Numbered from the stretch's first letter, positions 1 to 6,221 are shown. The stretch is 8,927 nt of DNA from Neisseriaceae bacterium (GCA_030151665.1 JASLDB010000174.1:1-8927); one strand, 5' to 3'. The notes: generated by a model from the letters alone, not told the origin. Translations and numbers: made by a program.

Positions 1-1320
1 CGGTTGACAAGCACTGGCTTTTTTCAATGAAGCATGATCGCTACCATGGTGTTTTAATGTCCATGACATCTTGCCTTTAAAGACATAATCCTCTAAAGCC
101 GAATAAGCCAAAGCTGGCCATAAGCCCCATTTAAAAGCAGGACGAACATTACGCACCTTGTGTAATTCAGTATAAAGCCAACTGTTTTTAAATAAGCTTT
201 CGTAACTTTTGGCTTCAACACTGCTTTCATATGCTTCTTGTGGTTCGATTAATACGGCGTAAACAGCCTCAGCAGCCAACATACCAGACTTCATGGCAGT
301 GTGGTTACCCTTAATGCGTGGTACATTCAAAAAGCCAGCCGAATCACCAACCAATACACCACCAGGGAATGATAGCTTAGGCAATGATTGCAAACCACCC
401 TCACTCAATGCACGAGCACCATAAGCAATACGGCGACCATTTTCAAAGACTTTGCGGACATGTGGGTGAGTCTTGAAGCGTTGGAACTCTTCAAATGGCG
501 ATAAATACGGATTACTATAATCCAAGCCAATTACAAAACCCACAGCCACTTGGTTATTGTCCAAATGGTATAAGAAAGAACCACCATAAGTATCGCTCTG
601 CATGGGCCAACCAATGCTATGCGTCACCTTGCCAGGCTCAGACACACTGGGGTCAACTTCCCAAATCTCTTTGATACCAATACCATAGGTTTGTGCTTGA
701 CTATTGGCGGTCAAATTAAATTTTTGCAAAATGCCTTTGGTCAATGAACCACGACAGCCTTCTGAAAAAATGGTTTGTTGTGCTAACAATTCCATCCCTG
801 GCTGATGGTTATCAGTGATTTCACCGTTTTTGCCAATACCCATGTCACCTGTTGCAATGCCTTTAACCGAGCCATCAGCATGGTAAAGCACTTCAGCTGC
901 AGCAAAACCTGGGTAAATTTCAACGCCCATGCTTTCAGCGTGTTCTGCCAACCAACGGCATAATAAGCCTAAGCTAATAATATAATTACCATCGTTGTGA
1001 AAACTAGGAGGGGTTGGCAATGTAAACGCTTTTTTCTCAGTCAAAAACACCATTTGGTCTTTGGTTACAGTGCGCGTTACTGGTGCGCCCAATTCTTGCC
1101 AATTGGGGATTAATTCATTCAATGCTTTGGGATCCAATACTGCACCAGATAAACTGTGTGCGCCCACTTCGGAGCCTTTTTCCACCACGCAAATATTGAT
1201 TTCTTTATCGTCTTTTGCTGCCAATTGTTTTAAACGGATGGCTGTGCTCAGTCCAGCAGGACCTGCGCCCACAATAACGACATCAAACTGCATACTGTCG
1301 CGTTCAATGGTATCTGTCAT
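1..1320 (-). CDS. Electron transfer flavoprotein-ubiquinone oxidoreductase (ETF-QO), C-terminus outside the window
   Basis: This membrane-associated enzyme takes electrons from reduced ETF, which is loaded by acyl-CoA dehydrogenases, and passes them to ubiquinone. I translated 440 residues with no frameshift. The FAD-binding GAGPAG motif is at residues 18-23, the SEGCRGSLTK stretch near residues 185-195, and the second flavin motif GVLVGDSAGF at 321-330. The family is about 540-560 residues, so roughly 110 are missing, including the C-terminal 4Fe-4S cysteines. The chosen ATG has AAAGGA nine bases upstream. An ATG at codon 10 is possible but lies just before the FAD fold and has no better ribosome site. 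The gene starts 34 bp after the CoA-transferase stop and is very likely cotranscribed with it. The etfA and etfB genes are not in the window. Identity is firm; the link to glutaryl-CoA oxidation is inferred from its neighbours. Confidence 0.95.
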   Translation of the reverse strand, partial: MTDTIERDSMQFDVVIVGAGPAGLSTAIRLKQLAAKDDKEINICVVEKGSEVGAHSLSGAVLDPKALNELIPNWQELGAPVTRTVTKDQMVFLTEKKAFTLPTPPSFHNDGNYIISLGLLCRWLAEHAESMGVEIYPGFAAAEVLYHADGSVKGIATGDMGIGKNGEITDNHQPGMELLAQQTIFSEGCRGSLTKGILQKFNLTANSQAQTYGIGIKEIWEVDPSVSEPGKVTHSIGWPMQSDTYGGSFLYHLDNNQVAVGFVIGLDYSNPYLSPFEEFQRFKTHPHVRKVFENGRRIAYGARALSEGGLQSLPKLSFPGGVLVGDSAGFLNVPRIKGNHTAMKSGMLAAEAVYAVLIEPQEAYESSVEAKSYESLFKNSWLYTELHKVRNVRPAFKWGLWPALAYSALEDYVFKGKMSWTLKHHGSDHASLKKASACQP

Positions 1321-1354
1321 GAGTGATATTCCTTTACCTGAGTTATTCTTGTTT

Positions 1355-2554
1355 TTAAATAATTTTTTTACTTTGCAGCGATGCAATCTCTGCGGTGCTC
1401 ATGCCCATAGAGGTCAAAACTTCTGTCGTGTGCTCACCCAATAGTGGTGGCGCAGAACGGTAGCTGACTGGCGTGTCGCTCAGTTTAATCGGACAACCCA
1501 AAACACGCAAATCTTCTTGCCCTGCAAAATCACCAACAATCATCTGCCTTGCAGCCACTTGTGGCAGCGCCACAGCCTCTGCAATATTGTTAATAGGACC
1601 ACATGGAACCTGTACGGCTTCAAAAATAGCAATCCATTCATCACGGTTTTTCTCTAAGAAAACCGCCTGCATCAATTCTGTTAAAGCCTCTCGATTAACA
1701 ACTCGCTTGGGGTTGCTCATAAAACGCTCATCACTGATCCATTCTGGATGCGACATCACTTGGGCTACCTTGGCAAATTGCTTATCATTGCCACAGGCCA
1801 AAATCAAAAACTGCTTAGCCCCTGTAGCAAATACTTGATAAGGCACTATGCTAGGGTGTTCATTGCCCAATCTAGGAGGAATTTGTCCACTGGCCAAATG
1901 GTTCATGCCCACATTGCCCAGCATGGCGATGGCACTGTCTAATAGTGCTACATCAACCAATTGCCCTTTGCCTGTTTTTTCTCGGGCAATCAATGCCGCT
2001 TGAATCCCCACAGTCGCCTGTAATCCTGTAAACAAATCCACCACCGCCACACCTACTTTATGTGGCATGCCATCGCTAGGGCCAGTGATACTCATTAAAC
2101 CAGATAAACCTTGGATAATATAATCATAGCCAGGCTTATGGGCATCAGGCCCATCTTGACCATAGCCTGTTAAGGAACAATACACCAATCTGGGATTCAA
2201 ATCCTTGATGCTATCGTAGTCCAAACCATATTTTGCCAAACCGCCTACTTTGTAATTTTCAATTAAAACATCGGCTTCGAGTGCCATTTTTTTAATAATG
2301 GCTTGACCTTCTGCTGTACTAATATCCACTGTCACCGATTTTTTATTGCGATTGACTGTGGCAAAATAAGCAGATGTTCCATTTTGAAATGTTGGTGGGG
2401 CCCACTGTCTGGTTTCATCTCCAACTTCAGGGCGTTCAATTTTAATCACGTCTGCACCCAAGTCAGCCAATTGCTGTGTACAACTAGGACCTGCCAATAC
2501 ACGAGATAAATCCAATACTTTGATGCCAGATAGCGCACCTTGTTTTTGTGACAT
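1355..2554 (-). CDS. Class III (CaiB/BaiF) CoA-transferase, probably succinyl-CoA:glutarate CoA-transferase
   Basis: The 399-residue protein has the usual length and layout of class III CoA-transferases, which move CoA between carboxylic acids through an aspartyl-CoA thioester. Seen in the sequence: the N-terminal IKVLDLSRVLAGP motif (11-23), DLGADVIKIERPEVGD (31-46), NRNKKSVTVDI (69-78), the GYDYIIQGLSGLMSITG block (142-158) and the probable catalytic Asp173 in VVDLFTG. The ATG is preceded by AGGAG at good spacing. A CoA-transferase between glutaryl-CoA dehydrogenase and ETF-QO suggests activation of glutarate with succinyl-CoA, as in the mammalian SUGCT enzyme and pseudomonad glutarate clusters. 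Sequence alone does not settle the substrate in this family; other dicarboxylates are possible. It probably has its own promoter (2582-2610) and is cotranscribed with the ETF-QO gene. Confidence 0.9.
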   Translation of the reverse strand: MSQKQGALSGIKVLDLSRVLAGPSCTQQLADLGADVIKIERPEVGDETRQWAPPTFQNGTSAYFATVNRNKKSVTVDISTAEGQAIIKKMALEADVLIENYKVGGLAKYGLDYDSIKDLNPRLVYCSLTGYGQDGPDAHKPGYDYIIQGLSGLMSITGPSDGMPHKVGVAVVDLFTGLQATVGIQAALIAREKTGKGQLVDVALLDSAIAMLGNVGMNHLASGQIPPRLGNEHPSIVPYQVFATGAKQFLILACGNDKQFAKVAQVMSHPEWISDERFMSNPKRVVNREALTELMQAVFLEKNRDEWIAIFEAVQVPCGPINNIAEAVALPQVAARQMIVGDFAGQEDLRVLGCPIKLSDTPVSYRSAPPLLGEHTTEVLTSMGMSTAEIASLQSKKII

Positions 2555-2581
2555 GTGACTCTCCTATTTCTCTTTATTCTT

Positions 2582-2610
2582 TTTATGGCTTTATTATCAA
2601 TGGGTGTCAA
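2582..2610 (-). promoter_or_regulatory. Predicted sigma-70 promoter for the CoA-transferase/ETF-QO unit
   Basis: On the minus strand a perfect TTGACA -35 box (2610-2605) is followed, after 17 bases, by CATAAA (2587-2582), which matches four of six -10 positions. Transcription would start about 35 bases before the CoA-transferase ATG. It lies downstream of the hairpin that may end the gcdH transcript, so the second and third genes may be expressed independently of gcdH. Confidence 0.45.
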
Positions 2611-2688
2611 TTACTTAAAATGTCTTTGCTTCAATGATCAATTACCACTGCTAGGTAACCATTTGCCCACATCAAATTGATAAATAAA

Positions 2689-2718
2689 ATGGGAAGCCTA
2701 AGCTTCCCATATAGGCTT
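2689..2718 (-). terminator. Hairpin terminator after gcdH, with an overlapping alternative hairpin
   Basis: Hairpin A pairs ATGGGAAGC (2689-2697) with GCTTCCCAT (2702-2710) around a four-base loop. In the minus-strand transcript it is followed by a U-rich run (TTTTATTT), as in an intrinsic terminator. Hairpin B pairs AAGCCTA (2694-2700) with TAGGCTT (2712-2718) and shares bases with A, so only one can form. The structure begins about 20 bases after the gcdH stop codon. Simple termination is the default reading; the alternative fold could allow conditional readthrough into the CoA-transferase gene. Confidence 0.6.
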
Positions 2719-2738
2719 GTTGTTTCACAACTCACATT

Positions 2739-3926
2739 TTATGCAAATGCTTGTAAGCCAGTTTGTGCACGACCCAAAATCAAGGCATGGACATCATGTG
2801 TGCCTTCATAGGTATTCACAGCTTCTAGGTTCATTACATGGCGAATCACATGGAATTCGTCAGCAATACCGTTACCACCATGCATATCACGGGCAATACG
2901 GGCAATATCCAATGCTTTGCCGCAGTTATTGCGCTTGATTAATGAAATCATTTCAGGGGCAGCCTTGCCCTCATCCATTAAACGACCCACTTGCAAAGCC
3001 GCTTGTAATCCTAAAGTAATTTCTGTTTGCATATTGGCTAATTTCAATTGCACCAATTGCGTGTTTGCCAAAGGACGACCAAATTGTTTACGGTCCAAAG
3101 TGTATTGGCGAGCGGCATGCCAACAAAATTCCGCAGCACCCATTGAACCCCAAGCAATGCCATAACGTGCTTTATTTAAGCAACCAAATGGACCAGACAA
3201 ACCACGAATATCAGGGAATGCATTTTCTTCAGGTACAAATACCTCATCCATGACAATCTCACCTGTAATCGAAGCGCGCAAGGAGAATTTGCCATTGATT
3301 TTCGGTGCAGATAAACCTTTCATGCCTTTTTCTAAGACAAAACCACGAATCTCACCCGCATCATCTTTGGCCCACACCACAAACACGTCAGCCACAGGGC
3401 TATTGGTAATCCACATTTTGGTGCCAGACAAAGAATAACCACCCGGAACCGCTTTGGCACGAGTTTGCATGCCAGCTGGATCTGAACCGGCATTGGGCTC
3501 AGTCAAACCAAAACAACCAATCCATTCACCAGTTGCCAATTTAGGCAAATACTTTTCACGCTGTGCCTCAGTACCATATGCCCAGATAGGGTGCATAACC
3601 AAACTTGATTGCACACTCATGGCAGAGCGATAACCTGAATCCACACGCTCAACAGCACGACCAATCAAGCCGTAAGAAACCGAAGACATGCCTGCACAGC
3701 CATAACCTTCAATGGTACAACCCAATAAACCCAAATCACCCATTTCACGCATCAAATTGGTGTCAAAATGCTCATTGCGATTGGCTTCAATAATGCCAGG
3801 CATTAAAATATCTTGGCAAAACGCTTCGGCCGTATCCGCTACCATGCGTTCTTCTTCTGTTAATTGACCCATTAATTGCAATGGATCGGCCCAATCAAAT
3901 GGTGGACGGCTGCTGCTTTTTGACAT
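2739..3926 (-). CDS. gcdH: Glutaryl-CoA dehydrogenase
   Basis: This acyl-CoA dehydrogenase-family flavoenzyme oxidises and decarboxylates glutaryl-CoA to crotonyl-CoA and CO2, passing electrons to ETF, in the degradation of lysine, tryptophan or glutarate. The 395-residue protein shows the GCDH-specific YRSAMSVQSSLVMHPI block (99-114, with the substrate-binding Arg100), the ACAD signature FGLTEPNAGSDP (139-150), RKQFGRPLANTQLVQ (279-293), MHGGNGI (348-354) and NTYEGTHD (371-378), in which Glu374 is the expected catalytic base. The frame stays open to an ATG at 3956, but I chose the ATG at 3926: AAAGGAG (3933-3939) sits six bases before it, and the resulting length and N-terminus fit the family. 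The gene is divergent from the IclR regulator, and the operator-like palindromes at 3965-3999 lie just upstream, so IclR control is likely. Confidence 0.96.
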   Translation of the reverse strand: MSKSSSRPPFDWADPLQLMGQLTEEERMVADTAEAFCQDILMPGIIEANRNEHFDTNLMREMGDLGLLGCTIEGYGCAGMSSVSYGLIGRAVERVDSGYRSAMSVQSSLVMHPIWAYGTEAQREKYLPKLATGEWIGCFGLTEPNAGSDPAGMQTRAKAVPGGYSLSGTKMWITNSPVADVFVVWAKDDAGEIRGFVLEKGMKGLSAPKINGKFSLRASITGEIVMDEVFVPEENAFPDIRGLSGPFGCLNKARYGIAWGSMGAAEFCWHAARQYTLDRKQFGRPLANTQLVQLKLANMQTEITLGLQAALQVGRLMDEGKAAPEMISLIKRNNCGKALDIARIARDMHGGNGIADEFHVIRHVMNLEAVNTYEGTHDVHALILGRAQTGLQAFA

Positions 3927-3954
3927 AATAGTCTCCTTTATAAACCTTGCGATC

Positions 3955-3999
3955 ATATTATTAGTTTCGCAATACGAAATTTTGTTTTACAATGCGAAA
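3955..3999. promoter_or_regulatory. Two tandem 15-bp operator-like palindromes in the gcdH/iclR spacer
   Basis: Site 1 is TTTCGCAATACGAAA (3965-3979), a perfect 5-5-5 palindrome. Site 2 is TTTTACAATGCGAAA (3985-3999), identical to site 1 at 12 of 15 positions but with a weaker left half. The core CAATRCGAAAT occurs at 3970-3980 and 3990-4000, an offset of exactly 20 bp, about two helix turns, which places both sites on one face of the DNA. Known IclR-family sites (IclR, PcaU, PobR) are also about 15-bp palindromes. A possible gcdH -10 box, TAATAT (3960-3955, minus strand), adjoins site 1; I see no good -35 for it. I infer that the divergent regulator binds here and controls gcdH and itself. 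Confidence 0.6.
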
Positions 4000-4029
4000 T
4001 AATTTAATCAATATTTGGAGATTTGTAAA

Positions 4030-4827
4030 GTGCTAAACCGATTATTAGAAGAAATAAAACGTGCAGAAGACGATAATGATCGACAATTTATCACCGCTTT
4101 GGCACGAGGATTAAGTTTATTAAGCGTATTCAAAGACAATCAACAAGGCTTAAGCCACAATGTTTTGTGTGAAAAAACGGGCTTACCCAAAGCAACGGTT
4201 TCTCGATTAATCTACACTTTATTGCGCTTGAACTTTTTACGACAAGATGAGCAAGGCTATTATTTGGGTAAGGCTGCTTTAGAACTCAGTTCTGCGGCTT
4301 GGGCACGTTATGACATCGCCCGCCTAGCCAAACCACACATGGTGAAATTTGCCGAAGACAATCAAGTTTCTGTGAGCTTAGCAGTAGAAGAAGCTGGGGA
4401 AATGCTGTACATCGAAAGTATCCGTAGTCCAGCCAAGCTTGCTGTGCAATTGCGTGTAGGCTCAACAGTACCCATTGCTGACACTGCCATTGGCCGTGCT
4501 TATTTTAGTGCACAGGACTTAAGCAATCGCCTTGTGATTAAACAACATTTATTAAATAGTTTAAAAAACAGTGAGACGGCAAAAATTGCTTGTCAAACGC
4601 TAGAAGAACATGCCACACGTTACCAAGCCAATAACATGACCATATCCAATGGTGAGTTTTCTTCTGATATTTTGGCCATTGCTGTCCCAGTATACGATGC
4701 CACAGCCAAACGCTATGCTTTTTCAATCAACGCTAGCGTCCCTGCCAGTGCTTGGCAAGAAAAAGAATTTATTGATGTCATTGGTCCCAAACTACACCAA
4801 TTGGCCAAAACCTTGTCTGAACTTTAA
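4030..4827 (+). CDS. IclR-family transcriptional regulator
   Basis: The protein has the two-domain plan of IclR regulators: an N-terminal winged helix-turn-helix (about 18-80; recognition helix near GLPKATVSRLIYTL, 51-64) and a C-terminal effector-binding domain (about 95-265) with the typical PIADTAIGRAYF (148-159) and SSDILAIAVPVYD (211-223) stretches. The frame is open from a TTG at 4015, but that codon overlaps the GGAG at 4017-4020, which instead serves the GTG at 4030 with nine bases of spacing. I therefore prefer GTG, giving 265 residues, normal for the family. It is divergent from gcdH, with two palindromes between them, so it probably controls that gene. The ligand is unknown; glutarate, glutaryl-CoA or a related acid would fit. 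Activator or repressor cannot be told from sequence. A terminator follows at 4844-4886. Confidence 0.93.
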   Translation: MLNRLLEEIKRAEDDNDRQFITALARGLSLLSVFKDNQQGLSHNVLCEKTGLPKATVSRLIYTLLRLNFLRQDEQGYYLGKAALELSSAAWARYDIARLAKPHMVKFAEDNQVSVSLAVEEAGEMLYIESIRSPAKLAVQLRVGSTVPIADTAIGRAYFSAQDLSNRLVIKQHLLNSLKNSETAKIACQTLEEHATRYQANNMTISNGEFSSDILAIAVPVYDATAKRYAFSINASVPASAWQEKEFIDVIGPKLHQLAKTLSEL

Positions 4828-4843
4828 TACGCAGCCAAATGGC

Positions 4844-4886
4844 AAGCACAAAAAAAACCGCCCAGTAGGCGGTCTTTTTTGTGCTT
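4844..4886. terminator. Bidirectional intrinsic terminator between the IclR and lipoprotein genes
   Basis: The GC-rich stem ACCGCC/GGCGGT around CAGTA is flanked by an A-run on the left and a T-run on the right, and the pairing extends outward to AAGCAC (4844-4849) and GTGCTT (4881-4886). With A and T tracts on either side it can stop transcription both from the IclR gene, ending 17 bp to the left, and from the lipoprotein gene, ending 19 bp to the right. Confidence 0.9.
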
Positions 4887-4904
4887 AATCTAAATAATTT
4901 AAAA

Positions 4905-5123
4905 TTATTTAGAAGCTGCAGCAGAACCTTCAGAAGCAGCAGGAGCTTCAACAGAAGCTTCAGAAGCAACAGGAGCTACAACTTCAGAAGCTTCAGAAGC
5001 AACTTCAGAAGCTACAACATCAGAAGCGCCAGAAGCAACAGAAGCTTCAGCAGCAGGTTTGTCACCGCCACATGCAGCTAAAAACAAAGACATTACGGCA
5101 GCAGCCAATAGTGATTTTTTCAT
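4905..5123 (-). CDS. Small Ala/Ser/Glu/Val-rich lipoprotein with internal repeats
   Basis: The 72-residue product has a clear lipoprotein signal: a two-Lys N-terminus, a hydrophobic core and the lipobox LAAC with lipidated Cys18. The mature part is about 55 residues: a CGGDKP start, then almost only Ala, Ser, Glu and Val with few Pro and Gly, including VASEAS twice at an 11-residue offset. It has no recognisable domain and is probably disordered. The frame extends upstream to 5183, but the ATG at 5123 is preceded by GAAGG at good spacing and gives a proper signal peptide. I do not recognise a function. Small lipoproteins with this kind of signal peptide and Ala-rich tail occur in Neisseriaceae; an envelope location is firm, anything further would be a guess. 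Acidic Glu and no Asp-rich or His-rich motif argue against a metal-binding tail. Confidence 0.8.
   Translation of the reverse strand: MKKSLLAAAVMSLFLAACGGDKPAAEASVASGASDVVASEVASEASEVVAPVASEASVEAPAASEGSAAASK
4952..5003. repeat. 19-bp exact direct repeat inside the lipoprotein gene
   Basis: CAGAAGCTTCAGAAGCAAC occurs at 4952-4970 and again at 4985-5003, an offset of 33 bp or 11 codons. The surrounding 4910-5060 is made of further imperfect TCAGAAGC-type units. Because the offset is a multiple of three, gain or loss of a copy would change protein length without breaking the frame. Confidence 0.85.
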
Positions 5124-5148
5124 GAAAATACCTTCTTTAATACTTTTT

Positions 5149-5183
5149 TTGGTTAAAAACAAATAAACATATCCCTTAACCAA
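5149..5183 (-). other. Inverted repeat in the lipoprotein 5' leader
   Basis: TTGGTTAA (5149-5156) and TTAACCAA (5176-5183) form a perfect 8-bp stem with a 19-base AT-rich loop. It lies between the predicted promoter and the ribosome site, about 25 bases before the start codon. It could be a leader hairpin affecting stability or translation, or a protein-binding palindrome. The stem is AT-rich and weak, so chance is possible. Confidence 0.4.
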
Positions 5184-5229
5184 TTACAAATTTTTTAACT
5201 GATTAGGCACAATGTTGAAATTTGATAGC

Positions 5230-5258
5230 ATTATGCCCTATCTATTTCGGCATTGCAA
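5230..5258 (-). promoter_or_regulatory. Predicted sigma-70 promoter for the lipoprotein gene
   Basis: On the minus strand TTGCAA (5258-5253, four of six consensus bases) is separated by 17 bases from CATAAT (5235-5230, five of six). The start point would be near 5223, leaving a leader of about 100 bases that includes the inverted repeat at 5149-5183. Confidence 0.5.
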
Positions 5259-5662
5259 TGTCGTACATTAGCAAGATGACAGACTTTTTTCAAAGACCCA
5301 CATTACTTGATTTAAATAACTTTTTACTGTAATTATGTTAAAAAGATATATGTTTTGTTAAAATTTCAAAAACAACATTATAAATCATTACTATATGTGA
5401 AAATAAAACCAAATTTAAAGCATTAAAAACAAACATTTTCCCCATTTTAAAACGTATTTTTTTGTCGTGAAATCGCAACACAAAATACCAATCACACTCA
5501 ATGGCTGCTTTTAATTTAATTACAAAGTGAAACAACACTTTATTACACAAGATGCGCAGATAACAATCACGCAAAAGCAAAAAAATGCTACCATGTATCA
5601 TTAGCTTGCTTATTCTCAAGCATAAGCTGCTTTTCATCCCTCTCATTTTAAAAGAGACAAGC
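5259..5662. other. AT-rich gene-free stretch upstream of slyD
   Basis: About 400 bases of strongly AT-rich DNA lie between the lipoprotein promoter and slyD. The one long open frame here (minus strand, 5338-5664) runs into slyD, has no ribosome site and reads like AT-rich noise. The stretch should hold the slyD promoter, but I see no convincing -35/-10 pair. A weak imperfect hairpin with short complementary arms (AGCTT...AAGCT, near 5603-5628) lies just before slyD. I see no RNA gene, though a small RNA cannot be ruled out by eye. Confidence 0.5.
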
Positions 5663-6142
5663 ATGTCAATTCAAAAAAACAGTGTAGTTAGCCTACAGTA
5701 CGAAATGTACGATACCGATAACCAATTAATCGACAAAAACGAAGAACCTTTGGTGTATTTGCATGGCGGTTATGATGGCATTTTCCCATTGGTTGAAGAA
5801 GCATTACATGAAAAAAATGTGGGTGATGTGATTGATATTATCATGTCTCCTGATGATGCATTCGGCGAACAAGATCCCGAATTAATTCGCATCGAAGACA
5901 TTAAATCATTCCCTGTTGATGTTGAAATCGGCATGATGTTTGAAGCTGATGATCCAGAATCTGGCGAAGTATTCATTTACCGCGTAACAGATGTTGCAGA
6001 TGGCAAAGCCATTGTAGATGCAAACCACCCATTGGCTGGCATGAAAATCCGCTTCAAAGCAACAATTACTGAAGTTCGTGAAGCCAGTGCTGAAGAAATT
6101 AGCCATGGTCATGTACATGGTGCACATGGCCACCACCACTAA
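5663..6142 (+). CDS. slyD: FKBP-type peptidyl-prolyl cis-trans isomerase SlyD, short-tailed
   Basis: SlyD is a cytoplasmic prolyl isomerase and chaperone that binds nickel and helps mature [NiFe] hydrogenase and other proteins. The 159-residue product shows the FKBP core (about 1-66 and 121-142: YLHGGYDGIFPLVEEAL at 32-48, DANHPLAGMKIRF at 119-131) with the insert-in-flap chaperone domain between (about 67-120, beginning AFGEQDPEL). The C-terminus HGHVHGAHGHHH (148-159) carries seven His and aligns with the start of the E. coli metal-binding tail, but the long Cys/His-rich extension of the 196-residue E. coli protein is absent. The ATG at 5663 starts at the family N-terminus and has only a weak AAGAGA ribosome site. 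An in-frame ATG at 5585 would add 26 hydrophobic residues foreign to the family. A terminator follows. Confidence 0.95.
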   Translation: MSIQKNSVVSLQYEMYDTDNQLIDKNEEPLVYLHGGYDGIFPLVEEALHEKNVGDVIDIIMSPDDAFGEQDPELIRIEDIKSFPVDVEIGMMFEADDPESGEVFIYRVTDVADGKAIVDANHPLAGMKIRFKATITEVREASAEEISHGHVHGAHGHHH

Positions 6143-6161
6143 TTCACTTTTGAATGCCATC

Positions 6162-6195
6162 AAAAAAGCTGCCTGATTCACATGGCAGCTTTTTT
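6162..6195. terminator. Bidirectional intrinsic terminator between slyD and nlpD
   Basis: AAAAAAGCTGCC (6162-6173) pairs perfectly with GGCAGCTTTTTT (6184-6195), a 12-bp stem with a ten-base loop. The A and T tracts make it work in either direction, and it lies in the 79-bp gap between the convergent slyD and nlpD genes. Confidence 0.92.
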
Positions 6196-6221
6196 ATTGA
6201 AAAGAACCCAATTAGCTTTGC

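Noticed and set aside
754..768. GCCTTCTGAA resembling the Neisseria uptake sequence in the ETF-QO gene
   Set aside because: It has a mismatch in the core and encodes the conserved SEGCRG motif of the enzyme.
2637..2681. Dispersed inverted repeat ATCAATT...AATTGAT in the gcdH/CoA-transferase spacer
   Set aside because: Seven AT-rich bases with a long gap are expected by chance in this composition.
3927..3956. Upstream start of gcdH adding ten residues
   Set aside because: The strong AAAGGAG site lies inside that extension and directs the ATG at 3926.
4805..4822. TTGTCTGAA resembling a DNA uptake sequence at the end of the IclR gene
   Set aside because: It matches only about 9 of 12 bases of any known dialect and lies in conserved coding sequence, so chance is the better explanation.
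4910..5060. CRISPR-like repeats
   Set aside because: The repeats are short, irregular, in frame and code for the low-complexity part of a lipoprotein; there are no uniform spacers.
4881..5081. Plus-strand open frame rich in Arg, Ser, Asn and Phe opposite the lipoprotein gene
   Set aside because: It is the antisense reading of the repeats; it has no ribosome site, and the minus-strand frame has a proper signal peptide and lipobox.
5585..5662. Upstream in-frame start for slyD adding 26 hydrophobic residues
   Set aside because: SlyD is cytoplasmic and family members begin at MSIQKNSVVS-like sequence; the extension looks like leader DNA.
5338..5664. Open frame of 108 codons on the minus strand in the slyD upstream spacer
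   Set aside because: It overlaps the slyD start, has no ribosome site, and its Phe/Leu/Ile/Lys-heavy composition is what AT-rich DNA gives by chance.
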